A DNA stretch of 61,069 bases from Lapidilactobacillus luobeiensis (GCF_024345205.1 NZ_BROC01000015.1:1-61069), one strand, 5' to 3'. Numbered from the stretch's first letter, positions 37,487 to 46,624 are shown. Made by a program: numbers and translations. Notes: generated by a model from the sequence alone, not told the origin.

Positions 37487-37515
37487 ATTATACTTGGTAA
37501 TGGCAGAACAAGCAA
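37487..37515 (-). promoter_or_regulatory. promoter of the facilitator gene
   Basis: On the minus strand TTGCTT, 17 bases, TATAAT: a good vegetative promoter ~33 bases before the start. Confidence 0.7.
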
Positions 37516-37562
37516 TCTGTGTCATAATAAAAGTGGGGAAGTCAGAAAGGATTTTTTAGATA

Positions 37563-38060
37563 ATGATTGCAAAGTCGATTGATAAGATGTTATTAAAGAA
37601 ACAAACCGGGTTTTTGATCCCGGCTGATCGGGTCGCACAAGTGCAGGCGAATAACCCGTTGACCCATGCCTTTCTCGTTTTGACCAAGGTCCGTTATTCT
37701 AAGATCCCAGTTTTAGACGCAGAGTCCCATATCATTGGCCTACTGACCATGCCGATGATCACGGACGCCATGATCGGACTAGAGGAATTGAGTTTCGATC
37801 CGATCGCGGAGATGACTGTGGCAGATGTGATGCAGACCAAGTTCGATACGATCCAAACTGATGCTGATATGGACCTGACATTGCATCTGTTAGTGGATAA
37901 TCCTTTCTTGCCAGTCGTTGATAGTGACAACGTTTTTCAAGGTATCCTGACCCGGCGAGAAATGATGAAGGCCTTTAACTATGTGGCTCATAACATTGAA
38001 CAAGAATACGAAGTCGTGGCTAAAAGTACCACGGAAGCTGAAGTGGAGCAAGACCGCTGA
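37563..38060 (+). CDS. cbpB: cyclic-di-AMP-binding protein CbpB (CBS pair)
   Basis: A 165-residue protein made almost entirely of two CBS motifs (about 15-75 and 85-145), matching CbpB/DarB (YkuL). Apo-DarB activates the (p)ppGpp synthetase Rel and pyruvate carboxylase in Firmicutes, and c-di-AMP releases it, so this protein likely links the two nucleotide signals. Together with DarA at 6.8 kb, two c-di-AMP sensors lie in this window; the cyclase is elsewhere. Confidence 0.85.
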   Translation: MIAKSIDKMLLKKQTGFLIPADRVAQVQANNPLTHAFLVLTKVRYSKIPVLDAESHIIGLLTMPMITDAMIGLEELSFDPIAEMTVADVMQTKFDTIQTDADMDLTLHLLVDNPFLPVVDSDNVFQGILTRREMMKAFNYVAHNIEQEYEVVAKSTTEAEVEQDR

Positions 38061-38090
38061 TCAAGCGCAGGAGCTTACGAATTTAATTTA

Positions 38091-38116
38091 AAAAAACGCC
38101 ATCATTGGCGTTTTTT
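38091..38116. terminator. bidirectional terminator between cbpB and mscS
   Basis: AAAAAACGCCA and TGGCGTTTTTT pair across TCAT. Confidence 0.93.
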
Positions 38117-38130
38117 GTTTCTGGTCAGTA

Positions 38131-38961
38131 TCAACCAAGTTGAATGATGTTTTGCGGTAATTCGACGCCAGCCGCTTTTAGAGCAGGTAGGTAATGGTCT
38201 AAAAGTAATCGCTGCATCGGTAATTCGGCGCCTTGTTGAGGCGTGATCAGGACCTGATAGATCAGATTACCGTTTGCCGTCGTGTTGGTCCCCAATAATT
38301 GCGGTTCGGCCAGTAGTTCAGGTGTTTGGGGATAAAGTTGGGCATTGACTGCCTTCAAAGTGGTGGCCAGTTTATGAAGATCTGTCGCTCCGGTGATATT
38401 AAGATTCAAGATCTGTTGTCGATGACCCCGGGAGAAATTTGAGACGATCGTAATATTACGATTAGGGATGTAGTGTAGGGTACCATCTGCGCTTCGCAAT
38501 TCAGTAGTCCGTAAGCCAACTGCAACTACTGTGCCACTGACTTCAGCAATCTTAACGAAATCATCGACTTGGAATTGTTGCTCAAATAAGATGAAGAATC
38601 CGGTGACAACATCATTAACGAATCCTTGCGCGCCTAAGCCGATCGCCAAGCTGGCAACACCAGCGCTGGCGACCAATGTTCCCACGGGGATCCCGATCAT
38701 GCTTAAGATGGTGTAGATATAGAAAAGCATCAGAGTATAGCGGAGAATATTCTTTAGTAAAGATTTCAAAGTATAGCTGCGATTTGTCGAGGTCTGCTCT
38801 AGTTTGGCATAGCGATCCATCCCCTTACTGATCAGCTTCTGACCAAAGAAATTGATCAAATAAAAGAGCGCTGAGACTAAAATCAGTTGCAATCCTTTTG
38901 ATAGGATATCAGCGCCGATCTCGCTCCAATCGAATTTAGAAAATAGATTTAGTTTGGACAC
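38131..38961 (-). CDS. MscS-family mechanosensitive channel
   Basis: A 276-residue small-conductance channel. Three membrane segments lie in about residues 20-125; the pore helix ASAGVASLAIGLGAQGFVNDVVTGFFI carries the Ala/Gly packing pattern, and FVKIAEVSGTVVAVGLRTTELRSADG is the beta domain of the cytoplasmic cage. It releases osmolytes on hypo-osmotic shock. The start is a GTG; the GGAGG upstream is 13 bases away, longer than usual. Confidence 0.92.
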   Translation of the reverse strand: MSKLNLFSKFDWSEIGADILSKGLQLILVSALFYLINFFGQKLISKGMDRYAKLEQTSTNRSYTLKSLLKNILRYTLMLFYIYTILSMIGIPVGTLVASAGVASLAIGLGAQGFVNDVVTGFFILFEQQFQVDDFVKIAEVSGTVVAVGLRTTELRSADGTLHYIPNRNITIVSNFSRGHRQQILNLNITGATDLHKLATTLKAVNAQLYPQTPELLAEPQLLGTNTTANGNLIYQVLITPQQGAELPMQRLLLDHYLPALKAAGVELPQNIIQLG

Positions 38962-39143
38962 GGTACGATCGTTTCCTCCTTCATGGTAAACTTACTGACG
39001 AGCCTACCAATTATTTTACCAAAAAATAGTGAAGATTGCGTGGGCATCTGCAACAAATCCGCAACAATTAGTAGCCTGCTGGTTGGCAGGATCGTATTCT
39101 AACGGCAGGTACTTTTTATTAAAAGCGATTGCATGTTTTCTAA

Positions 39144-39172
39144 TTGCCGATGAATGTTATTGGTGTTATGCT
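39144..39172 (+). promoter_or_regulatory. promoter of the DUF948/YtxH operon
   Basis: TTGCCG (39144-39149), 17 bases, TATGCT (39167-39172) with TG upstream. Confidence 0.5.
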
Positions 39173-39209
39173 TAACATACATGAATTGATACCTTAGAGG
39201 AGGTTAATG

Positions 39210-39623
39210 ATGTCTGGTGGAGAAATTGCTGGGTTGATCGCGGCAGGTGCTTTTTTGATTCTAGTTATTTTCACGGCTGTTTTCTTGAATCGTTTGAGTA
39301 AAGTCATGAAGAATGTTGAGAAAACAGTTGATAGTGTCGATCAATCCTTAAAAACTGTGACTAAAGATGTAAACACATTATCAAGTGAGGTCGAGGGATT
39401 ACTGGTTAAGAGCAATACCTTATTAGGCGATGTTAATCAAAAAGTCGCGACCATGGATCCTGTTTTTCAGGCGATGGGTGATCTAGGTGAATCCGTTTCT
39501 GATTTGAATGCGGCATCACGACAATTGGTCGTTAAGATCACCAATGCTGGTGGCACCGTCGCCAAGGTCAGTGTTGGCCGGCGGGTACTAAGCTCACTGT
39601 TATCACACAAAAAAGAAGACTAA
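39210..39623 (+). CDS. DUF948 domain protein
   Basis: A 137-residue single-pass membrane protein: membrane segment at about residues 6-28, then a long amphipathic coiled coil with heptads such as VDSVDQSLKTVTKDVNTLSSEVEGLL. Function unknown; family members are often paired with YtxH proteins and general stress, as here. Two ATGs are adjacent; the second (39210) has better spacing from AGGAGG. Confidence 0.88.
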   Translation: MSGGEIAGLIAAGAFLILVIFTAVFLNRLSKVMKNVEKTVDSVDQSLKTVTKDVNTLSSEVEGLLVKSNTLLGDVNQKVATMDPVFQAMGDLGESVSDLNAASRQLVVKITNAGGTVAKVSVGRRVLSSLLSHKKED

Positions 39624-39642
39624 CAACAAAGGAGTCGTTATC

Positions 39643-40314
39643 ATGGCAAAAAAAGGACATTTTCTATTAGGGTTGGTCGTTGGTGGCGTAGCAGCAGCCA
39701 GCGCAGCTTTATTGTTCACACCGGAGGCTGCCGCAGATCTGCGGAAAAAGGCTGCAGAAAAATGTGGTCGGGCACGGGACCGGGCTGTTGATTTCTACGA
39801 AGTCGCTGGCGATGCCACAGCCAATTGGCGTGAAGACGCCGCGGCGAAAGTTGATCAAGTTTTGCATGAACATGAGGGCTTACAGTCAGCAGTGAGCAGC
39901 TCAAACGAAAAGTTTCAGCAATTGGTCAGCAATTTTCAAGACGCGACAGATTCCTTGAAAGCGCAATTGAGCGATGTGTCACAGCAATTGAAAACCAACC
40001 TTAATGAGGTCAGCGAGAAGAATTCAGCGGCGGATTTTGATGACATCGTCTTAGATAGTCAATCAGCATTCCAAGAAGCTAAGGATGATCACGAGGTCGC
40101 TTCCGATGCTGATGCGCCAGCTGAGCAGGATCCAGACGTGGCCGAAGCAGTTAAATCGGCAACCGCGGCAGTAGATCCTGAGCAGGTAGATGCTGAGCCC
40201 GAAGAAAAGCCACAGTCAGCACCAGAGGCTGAAGCGACGCCTGAAGCTGGCGCAAAGGGTTTTGACTTTGACAAAACAGCACCTAAATTGGACGCTAATC
40301 CGACTGAAAAATAA
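39643..40314 (+). CDS. YtxH domain-containing protein
   Basis: A 223-residue protein with the YtxH opening: a membrane segment at about residues 6-24 (LLGLVVGGVAAASAALLFTP) and a Lys/Arg-rich helix (LRKKAAEKCGRARDRAVD), followed by a coiled coil. The last ~90 residues are an acidic, Ala/Glu/Pro-rich disordered tail that is longer than in typical relatives. It is in operon with the DUF948 gene and likely stress related. Confidence 0.88.
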   Translation: MAKKGHFLLGLVVGGVAAASAALLFTPEAAADLRKKAAEKCGRARDRAVDFYEVAGDATANWREDAAAKVDQVLHEHEGLQSAVSSSNEKFQQLVSNFQDATDSLKAQLSDVSQQLKTNLNEVSEKNSAADFDDIVLDSQSAFQEAKDDHEVASDADAPAEQDPDVAEAVKSATAAVDPEQVDAEPEEKPQSAPEAEATPEAGAKGFDFDKTAPKLDANPTEK

Positions 40315-40334
40315 GTATATCTAAAAACGAATAC

Positions 40335-40374
40335 AAAAAAGGCTTAAGCAAGTCAAATTGCTTAAGCCTTTTTT
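40335..40374. terminator. bidirectional terminator between YtxH gene and pepQ
   Basis: AAAAAAGGCTTAAGCA pairs with GCTTAAGCCTTTTTT. Confidence 0.93.
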
Positions 40375-40404
40375 ATATCAGAGCGAGCGAGATCACTCAT
40401 TTTT

Positions 40405-41508
40405 TCAATGGAAAGGGATATGGTTCAATTCTTTTGAGGTATGGGTAAAGGCCTTAGCACCATTTTCAGTGACATGGACGCAATCTTCGATCCGCACACC
40501 AGCAAAACCGGGAATATAAATACCAGGCTCGATCGAGAAACACATGCCGGGTTCGAGTACCAAGTCATTGCCCGCCATGATCGAAGGGAATTCGTGGGTC
40601 GAAGTGCCGATCCCGTGGCCAAGACGATGGATGAAATATTCGCCATAACCTGCTTTGGTAATAATATCGCGGGCGATCTTATCTAACTCTGCAGCAGTCA
40701 GCCCTGGCTTGACTGCTTCTTGGGCCGTCAGTTGTGCTTCTAGACAGACATCGTAGATCTCTCGTTGCTTTTCTGTCAATTGACCAAAAGCAACAGTTCG
40801 GCTGGCGTCACTCATATAGCCTTTATGATTCGTGCCCAAATCAAAGAGGATCAGCTCGTTGCCTACGATCGGATCCTTTTCAGGACCACCATGTGGGTTA
40901 GCAGCATTCGCGCCTGCTTGGACGATCGTATCAAAACTCATTTCCATGATACCTTGTTTCATTAGACCATATTCGATCTCGGCTACGACCTCTTGCTCAG
41001 TGCGTCCTGCTTGGATCGCGTTAAAACCAATAGAAAAGGCCAGATCAGCTTCTTCGCCTGCTTCTTCCATCAGCCGGATCTCATCAGGCGTTTTGAACAA
41101 TTTCAAATGTTCGACGAAACGTGAAACATTGCCGGGGAAATTTGCCTCAGGGAATTGTTCGCGAACGGCCTCAAAACGCTGGACCGGCAAACTGTCTTTT
41201 TCCAAGCCCCAATTCGTTATTTTTTTAGTCCGCTGTTTGATCAGATCAGCGATCATGGCGAAAGGATGTTGATGATCGAGATAGCCATAGGTATCGCCAG
41301 TCCAGCCAGCCTTTTTAGCTGAGTTGACTTCGAGTTCTGGCGCGAATAGGAACGGTTCGGCATCCGCAAAAACAAAAAGTCCTAAAATACGTTCGTGAGG
41401 ATCAGATACGAAATTTGTAAAGTAGGCGACACTATTAGGGTCACTGATGTAAACGATATCTAGTTGCTGTTGTTGGAGCCATTGTTGCAGTAATTCCAGT
41501 TTTGTCAT
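40405..41508 (-). CDS. pepQ: Xaa-Pro dipeptidase PepQ (M24 family)
   Basis: Cleaves Xaa-Pro dipeptides in the cytoplasm during peptide use. The 367-residue creatinase-like enzyme shows the five metal ligands: two Asp in LFDLGTNHKGYMSDASR, His in HRLGHGIGTSTHE, Glu in FSIEPGIY and Glu in VRIEDCVHV. The ATG at 41508 behind AAAGGAAG is chosen. Divergent pairing with ccpA is the classic Lactobacillus arrangement, with catabolite control of both genes from the shared gap. Confidence 0.95.
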   Translation of the reverse strand: MTKLELLQQWLQQQQLDIVYISDPNSVAYFTNFVSDPHERILGLFVFADAEPFLFAPELEVNSAKKAGWTGDTYGYLDHQHPFAMIADLIKQRTKKITNWGLEKDSLPVQRFEAVREQFPEANFPGNVSRFVEHLKLFKTPDEIRLMEEAGEEADLAFSIGFNAIQAGRTEQEVVAEIEYGLMKQGIMEMSFDTIVQAGANAANPHGGPEKDPIVGNELILFDLGTNHKGYMSDASRTVAFGQLTEKQREIYDVCLEAQLTAQEAVKPGLTAAELDKIARDIITKAGYGEYFIHRLGHGIGTSTHEFPSIMAGNDLVLEPGMCFSIEPGIYIPGFAGVRIEDCVHVTENGAKAFTHTSKELNHIPFH

Positions 41509-41595
41509 GATAGGGCTTCCTTTCAATAAGACTTCGCTTTCAGTATACCATAATTCCTACCAGCTCAAATGAAAAGAATATGAAAGTCAAAAACG

Positions 41596-41640
41596 TGAAA
41601 ACGGTTTATTTTCAGAAGAAAATTGTAAAAACGTTTGCAT
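41596..41640. promoter_or_regulatory. two catabolite-responsive elements between pepQ and ccpA
   Basis: On the minus strand, ATGCAAACGTTTTTA (41640-41626) matches the CcpA site consensus at 14 of 15 positions. A second site, TGAAAACGGTTTAT (41596-41609), is weaker and shares a 13-base core with the PTS IIB promoter at 13.7 kb. The first overlaps the likely ccpA promoter (TTGTAA near 41623; TATACA at 41648), which suits autoregulation. Confidence 0.7.
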
Positions 41641-41701
41641 TTATGATTATACAGTGCTAAATTAATAACTAGGAATATGAAAATCACAGGGAGATCTACT
41701 A

Positions 41702-42703
41702 ATGGAAAAACAAACAATTACGATTTATGATGTTGCTCGGGAAGCTAGTGTCTCCATGGCAACGGTTTCACGGGTTGTCAATGGCAATCCGAATGTGCGA
41801 CCGGATACGCGCGAAAAAGTTTTGAAAGTTATTGAGAAATTGGATTACCGTCCTAATGCGGTCGCTCGTGGTTTGGCTAGTCACCGGACAACAACCGTTG
41901 GCGTCTTGATCCCTGATCTTACTAATATTTTCTATGCTTCGTTGGCTCGTGGAATCGATGACGTCGCGACGATGTACAAATATAATATTATTTTGGCTAG
42001 TGCGGACGCGGCTAAGAATAAAGTCGATAGTGTCTTGGAAAGTATTCTAGCTAAACAAGTCGATGGTCTGATCTTTATGGGGACCCATTTGTCTGATTCT
42101 ACGCGTAAGGAATTAGAGCGTAGCAAGACACCAGTCGTTTTGGCCGGGACGGTTGATCCTTTGGATAAATTAGGTAGCGTTAATATTGATTATGTGGCTG
42201 CGGTCAAAGAAGCGACTCAACGCTTACTGTCAACAGGTAATGAGCATGTTGCGTTCGTGACTGGCGCTTTGAGCGACCCGATCAATGGTCAATATCGCCT
42301 GAAAGGCTATCAAGCGGCGTTGAGCGAAGCTAAGGTCGCTTATGATGAAAGCTTGGTCTTTGAAACGGAATATAGTTATCGCGCTGGTGAGGCGATCTGG
42401 GATGCGGTCAAACGTTCTGGCGCAACGGCAGCCGTGATCACTGACGATGAATTGGCAGTTGGTTTTCTAAATGGGGCCAATGACGGTCATACTAATATCC
42501 CTGAAGACTTTGAGATCATCACCAGCAATAATACGATGTTGACAGAGATCGTACGGCCTAAGTTGACGTCGATCGCGCAACCGCTTTATGATATTGGCGC
42601 AGTCGCGATGCGGTTATTGACTAAGATGATGAACAAAGAAGAGATCGAGCAAAAGACAGTACTCTTACCGCACAGTATTATTACTCGTAACTCGACCAAA
42701 TAA
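41702..42703 (+). CDS. ccpA: catabolite control protein A
   Basis: The 333-residue LacI-family master regulator of carbon catabolite control, co-activated by HPr-Ser-P. The helix-turn-helix is ITIYDVAREASVSMATVSRVVNG (4-26), with the hinge helix RPNAVARGLAS, then the periplasmic-binding-like core starting TTTVGVLIPDLTN. Length and order are standard. Its leader holds cre sites and it faces pepQ. Confidence 0.96.
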   Translation: MEKQTITIYDVAREASVSMATVSRVVNGNPNVRPDTREKVLKVIEKLDYRPNAVARGLASHRTTTVGVLIPDLTNIFYASLARGIDDVATMYKYNIILASADAAKNKVDSVLESILAKQVDGLIFMGTHLSDSTRKELERSKTPVVLAGTVDPLDKLGSVNIDYVAAVKEATQRLLSTGNEHVAFVTGALSDPINGQYRLKGYQAALSEAKVAYDESLVFETEYSYRAGEAIWDAVKRSGATAAVITDDELAVGFLNGANDGHTNIPEDFEIITSNNTMLTEIVRPKLTSIAQPLYDIGAVAMRLLTKMMNKEEIEQKTVLLPHSIITRNSTK

Positions 42704-42722
42704 GTTCTTGATCATTATTAAT

Positions 42723-42768
42723 AAAGCCTGACTAGACTCGTTATTCACGGGTTTTGTCAGGCTTTTTT
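42723..42768 (+). terminator. rho-independent terminator of ccpA
   Basis: AAAGCCTGAC pairs with GTCAGGCTTTTTT across a 23-base loop. Confidence 0.85.
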
Positions 42769-42784
42769 GCTATTTCTGATTCAG

Positions 42785-42832
42785 ATAAAAAAATATCGAC
42801 TTCGCTGACCATGATCAGGCGGAGCCGATATT
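42785..42832 (-). terminator. rho-independent terminator of the class A PBP gene
   Basis: AAATATCG (42790-42797) pairs with CGATATTT (42825-42832) with further GC pairs inside; read on the minus strand it is followed by seven T's. Confidence 0.85.
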
Positions 42833-42878
42833 TATGGATCAATGAGCCATTCATCAATCATTCTGATCGAGCAGCCGA

Positions 42879-45593
42879 TCATTGAGCTGGCGGTGTTGTT
42901 TCCGTGGTACTTGAGCTTGTGGCCGAACTAGAAGAACTGGCGCTTGAAACACTGGAAGCACTGCTACTGGAGCTGCTGGTAGCTGGTGGATCGACTGTTG
43001 TTTCTGTGTTTTCTTCCTCGGTGGCTTCTTTTTCTGCTTCTTCCTCTTTTTTCTTTTCTTCTTCCTCTTTCTTTTCCTCTTCGGTGCTATCTCCACCGAT
43101 CACATTGCCATTAGCATCCAGAGTCAGAACGACGCCATATTTATTCTTGACGCCTTGTAAATAATCAAAGAATAGTTTGTAGTCCGCTGCAGTACCGCCA
43201 ATACCAAACTCTGTTCCGATACTCTTTGGTGACGAATTATTGAACAAGGCAGTCACGCGATTACCAGCGATCGCGATCGATTTGCCTTGATATGAAACGG
43301 TCCCAGGATTTGTTCCTGTATTGGCCAAGACTGAGTGGCCTTGAACGCCAGCAGGTCGGGTCGTGGTCTGGTCAAGCTCCAATAGACTGGAATCTTGTTG
43401 ATAGATCGCATTAGCAAGCGCGGCCCAATAGGTGGTATTGATGGTACTGGCGTTTGAACTCAGGTTATGGACATTGCCATAGAAATTGTCATAACCCAGC
43501 CAAGTCGCCATCGTGATCCCCGGTGTGGAACCAACGAACCAATTATCGCGATAATCGTTGGTCGTCCCTGTTTTACCATAAACATTGTTGGTATTGAATT
43601 CCAATTGCCAAGATAGATTGGCCGCGGTACCACTCGAGACGACCTTCTTCAACATTTCTTGCATGATGTAAGAAGTCGAGTCGCTGAATACCTTAGTTTT
43701 TTGGGTTTTATGCTGATAGATCACACTACCATTGGGGGCTGTGATCTTAGAAATCACATAAGGCTTGATATAGTTACCTTGGTTGGCGAAAGTAGCAAAG
43801 GCGGCAGTATTCTGTTCGACCGTGAACCCTTGGTCAGTCCCTCCTAAAGCTAGTCCCAACTGTGAGTATTCTTCATTCGTCAGCTCGATCCCCATTTTTT
43901 TCATATAGGTGCTGACATCGACTCGGGTATTGTTTCGCAAATAATAGTAGAGATTGACTGCCGGTAAGTTATAAGACCATTCCAGCGCTTCAGTTGCTGG
44001 GACGAAACGGTTTTGAACCGTTGAACCGTAGTCAGTTGGTTTATAGTCACCAAAAGCTCGCGGGAAATCAGCTAAAGCGGTCTGACTATTGATGACCTGA
44101 TTTTCGACTGCAGGCCCATAGATCATCAGCGGCTTGATCGAGGACCCCGGTGAACGCTTGGTCGAAAAAGCGTGGTTGATCTGATTATCATTGAAATCAC
44201 GGCCACCGACAAAGGCCAGAACGGCACCAGTATTATTATCTAAAACGATACTTCCCGGTTGAACGTTTTCAGTGATCGTGACTTGCTTTTTCAAATTATC
44301 ATCGTAAGCAGTCTCAGTATAACTTTGACCAAAATTGCCACTGGCCGATTGGGTCACATTTTCAAGACGATCATAAAGGTCTTTATTGACGGTGCTATAA
44401 ACCCGGTAACCCTTTTGCTTCAATAATTCGTCAGCGGATTCCCAGTAACGGTTGTACAGCTGGGCGTCTTTTTCCACATCCGCGACTTTACGACCATTTT
44501 GAACGATCAATTGCTGGATCAAGATCTCGCGAGCCTCTTCCATCAATAAGTTATACATATAACCATATTTAGTCGTTGAGGTGATCGCCGTAGTAGGCTG
44601 CTGGAATTCAGCGCGGAGATCGACTTTTTCAGCTTCTTGATATTGCTTCTTCGTGATATCACCATGACGGTACATCCGGAAAAGGACGATATCCTTACGT
44701 TTCATGCTGTAAGTCAGATCCTTTTTGACCGTTCCATCCTGTTGATAGGGCGTATAGATCGACGGACTTTGCGGTAACCCGGCGATAAAAGCGGACTGAG
44801 CCAAGGTCAAATCTTTAGCAGACTTACCAAACAGGCCCTGAGCTGCCGTTTCAACACCAGCGATATTTTGACCTGCGTTATTTCGACCAAAAGTGGCAAC
44901 GTTTAGGTACGATTCTAAGATCTGATCTTTGGAAAAATATTTATCGATCCGCAGCGCCAACATGATCTCGACTGCTTTGCGTCGCCAAGTCGTTTCCGAG
45001 GAAAGAAGTTGCATTTTGACCAATTGCTGCGTCAATGTCGAACCACCAGTTTGGGTGCCTAGTCCGGTAACATCGGCCAGAACGGCTCGAACCAATGACT
45101 TGGGAACGACGCCGGCATGGTTATAATAGTCCTCATCCTCAGTTGCGACGATGGCCTTTTTTAGATAAGGTGAGATCTGGGCGGAAGTCGTTTTAGTCCG
45201 TAGCAGATCACTTTTGACACTGGCCAGTTTGACATTTTTTGCGAAATAAAGTTCTGAGGATTGGTTTACGTTCTCGATTTGCCGTTTCATGCTACTGTAT
45301 GAGGGAACTTTCTCGTGGCTCATCAAGCCGCCAAAATAACCCAACCCAAGGCCCAAGACTAGGGCACCGGCAATCAAAACAAAGGAAACAAAATAAAGAA
45401 ATAGTTTCCTGATCGTTTGGAGACCGACATTGAGGCCGAAACGCCAGTCAGGGTCGAAGTTCTCTCGTGTGAATTTGCGTCGACAAAAGGCGCTCAGCGT
45501 CTGCCATTTCGTTTTAAGAAATGCACCCAGCCGCCGACCGCTTCGTTGTAATTTTTGAATAAGATCCTGCCACCAATTTTGAGGCTCGTTCAA
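42879..45593 (-). CDS. class A penicillin-binding protein (PBP1A type)
   Basis: A 904-residue bifunctional peptidoglycan synthase. After a basic cytoplasmic segment and one membrane helix (about 75-100), the transglycosylase domain has EDEDYYNHAG (catalytic Glu), GGSTLTQQLVK and RKAVEIMLALRID. The transpeptidase domain has the serine motif in GSSIKPL, SYN (SxN) and GKTGTTND (KTG). The last ~80 residues are disordered: a Glu/Lys-rich stretch, then a Ser-rich tail. The TTG at 45593 follows AAAGGTGG by eight bases; an in-frame ATG at 45638 is the alternative. Confidence 0.93.
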   Translation of the reverse strand: MNEPQNWWQDLIQKLQRSGRRLGAFLKTKWQTLSAFCRRKFTRENFDPDWRFGLNVGLQTIRKLFLYFVSFVLIAGALVLGLGLGYFGGLMSHEKVPSYSSMKRQIENVNQSSELYFAKNVKLASVKSDLLRTKTTSAQISPYLKKAIVATEDEDYYNHAGVVPKSLVRAVLADVTGLGTQTGGSTLTQQLVKMQLLSSETTWRRKAVEIMLALRIDKYFSKDQILESYLNVATFGRNNAGQNIAGVETAAQGLFGKSAKDLTLAQSAFIAGLPQSPSIYTPYQQDGTVKKDLTYSMKRKDIVLFRMYRHGDITKKQYQEAEKVDLRAEFQQPTTAITSTTKYGYMYNLLMEEAREILIQQLIVQNGRKVADVEKDAQLYNRYWESADELLKQKGYRVYSTVNKDLYDRLENVTQSASGNFGQSYTETAYDDNLKKQVTITENVQPGSIVLDNNTGAVLAFVGGRDFNDNQINHAFSTKRSPGSSIKPLMIYGPAVENQVINSQTALADFPRAFGDYKPTDYGSTVQNRFVPATEALEWSYNLPAVNLYYYLRNNTRVDVSTYMKKMGIELTNEEYSQLGLALGGTDQGFTVEQNTAAFATFANQGNYIKPYVISKITAPNGSVIYQHKTQKTKVFSDSTSYIMQEMLKKVVSSGTAANLSWQLEFNTNNVYGKTGTTNDYRDNWFVGSTPGITMATWLGYDNFYGNVHNLSSNASTINTTYWAALANAIYQQDSSLLELDQTTTRPAGVQGHSVLANTGTNPGTVSYQGKSIAIAGNRVTALFNNSSPKSIGTEFGIGGTAADYKLFFDYLQGVKNKYGVVLTLDANGNVIGGDSTEEEKKEEEEKKKEEEAEKEATEEENTETTVDPPATSSSSSSASSVSSASSSSSATSSSTTETTPPAQ

Positions 45594-45747
45594 GTGTAGC
45601 GCCACCTTTATTAGATACTCTTCAAAATTATATAACATTTCCAGCCCTAAAAGGGGGAAATGGGTGAAACTGTCATTAGATTGTTAAGTTGGTCGATGTT
45701 TTTGCTGCATTGCCTGATTACAGATGTAGTTGGGTTTAGGTGGTGAC

Positions 45748-46039
45748 GCAACCGCCTCAGGGCGTTTGTTGTGGCTGGAACGCAGTGGGCATCGTTTGAA
45801 GCCAATCCGCAAATACGGCGGCTTGTCTTCAAAGCGAGCCTTTGTCTAAGTAGCTACTGGCGCACCTACAAAGACAAATCTCACTGCTGAAACGTGTTCG
45901 CCGACCAAGCTTCTTCCGCTTAGCTACGCTCTTATTCTGGAAGCAAGGAACGCTTCCAAAATAAGAGCTAGGCTAATGCTCAGAAGCTGCCCAGGTCGGC
46001 TCACACTCTGAATAGAGCCACACGCCCTGAGGCGGTTGC
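45748..46039. repeat. larger inverted repeat enclosing copy C
   Basis: GCAACCGCCTCAGGGCGT (45748-45765) and ACGCCCTGAGGCGGTTGC (46022-46039) are perfect 18-bp inverted arms. Between them lie a hairpin with TTTGAAG/CTTCAAA arms (about 45794-45833), another with TTTGTC/GACAAA arms (45841-45878), and copy C. Just outside and inside the arms a short direct repeat, AGCCAATCYGCAA, occurs twice (near 45800 and 46051). The 520-base gap between the PBP and ASCH genes holds no gene I can support. Confidence 0.8.
45894..46006 (+). repeat. 113-bp imperfect palindrome, copy C
   Basis: Same length as copy A with different arms: GTGTTCGCCGACC pairs with GGTCGGCTCACAC, AGCTTCT with AGAAGCT, CTCTTATT with AATAAGAG, GGAAGC with GCTTCC. 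The unpaired blocks CGCTTAGCTACG and TAGGCTAATGCTCA are kept. GAAAC precedes the left end, as in the array at 58 kb. Confidence 0.9.
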
Positions 46040-46159
46040 TGGGCAAGTTTGAGCCAATCTGCAATTGTGCCGTAGTAGGTTACGAAGTTCTGGCTTGGGA
46101 CGGCAATTGTTTTTTCAGATGAAATCAGCTAGACTTAAAGAAGTTAGGAAGTGAGATCA

Positions 46160-46624
46160 ATGACAAAATTAACCGCCGCTAATTATTGGCGGATGTTTCA
46201 AGCAGAGAATCCGCAACTGTCGGCCGATTATCAGGCCTATCAGACTTGGTCTTTCGGCAATAGCGCGGCGATGGCTGATGAGTTACTGGCGCTGGTCTTA
46301 AGTGGCGAAAAGCGCGCGACGGCCTCACTTTATCAACTTTATCGTTGGACCAATGAACCTTTACCACAAGTTGGTGACCATAGTATTATTCAAGACGGTG
46401 CGCAGACACCGAGCTGTATCATCGAAACTACGGCAGTCACGGTGGTCCCGTTTGCGCAGGTCACACCGGAGCATGCTCGTTTGGAAGGGGAAGGCGATTT
46501 AAGCCTTGAATATTGGCGCGAAGTTCATTGGCAATATTTTAGTCATGAGGCCGCTGCGGCCCATCATCATTTTGGCGAAGATGATTTAGTAGTTTGTGAA
46601 GAGTTCAAAGTGGTCTACCGATAA
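46160..46624 (+). CDS. ASCH domain-containing protein
   Basis: A 154-residue ASCH-fold protein (PUA-like), a family that binds RNA; some members are ribonucleases or act on modified cytidine nucleosides. The core includes W-S-F-G-N-S-x-x-x-A-D-E-L, a Lys-Arg-Ala-Thr-Ala-S-L segment (SGEKRATASLYQLY) and the C-terminal VVCEEFKVVY. No ligand assignment is possible. The ATG at 46160 lies eight bases after AGGAAG. Confidence 0.9.
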   Translation: MTKLTAANYWRMFQAENPQLSADYQAYQTWSFGNSAAMADELLALVLSGEKRATASLYQLYRWTNEPLPQVGDHSIIQDGAQTPSCIIETTAVTVVPFAQVTPEHARLEGEGDLSLEYWREVHWQYFSHEAAAAHHHFGEDDLVVCEEFKVVYR

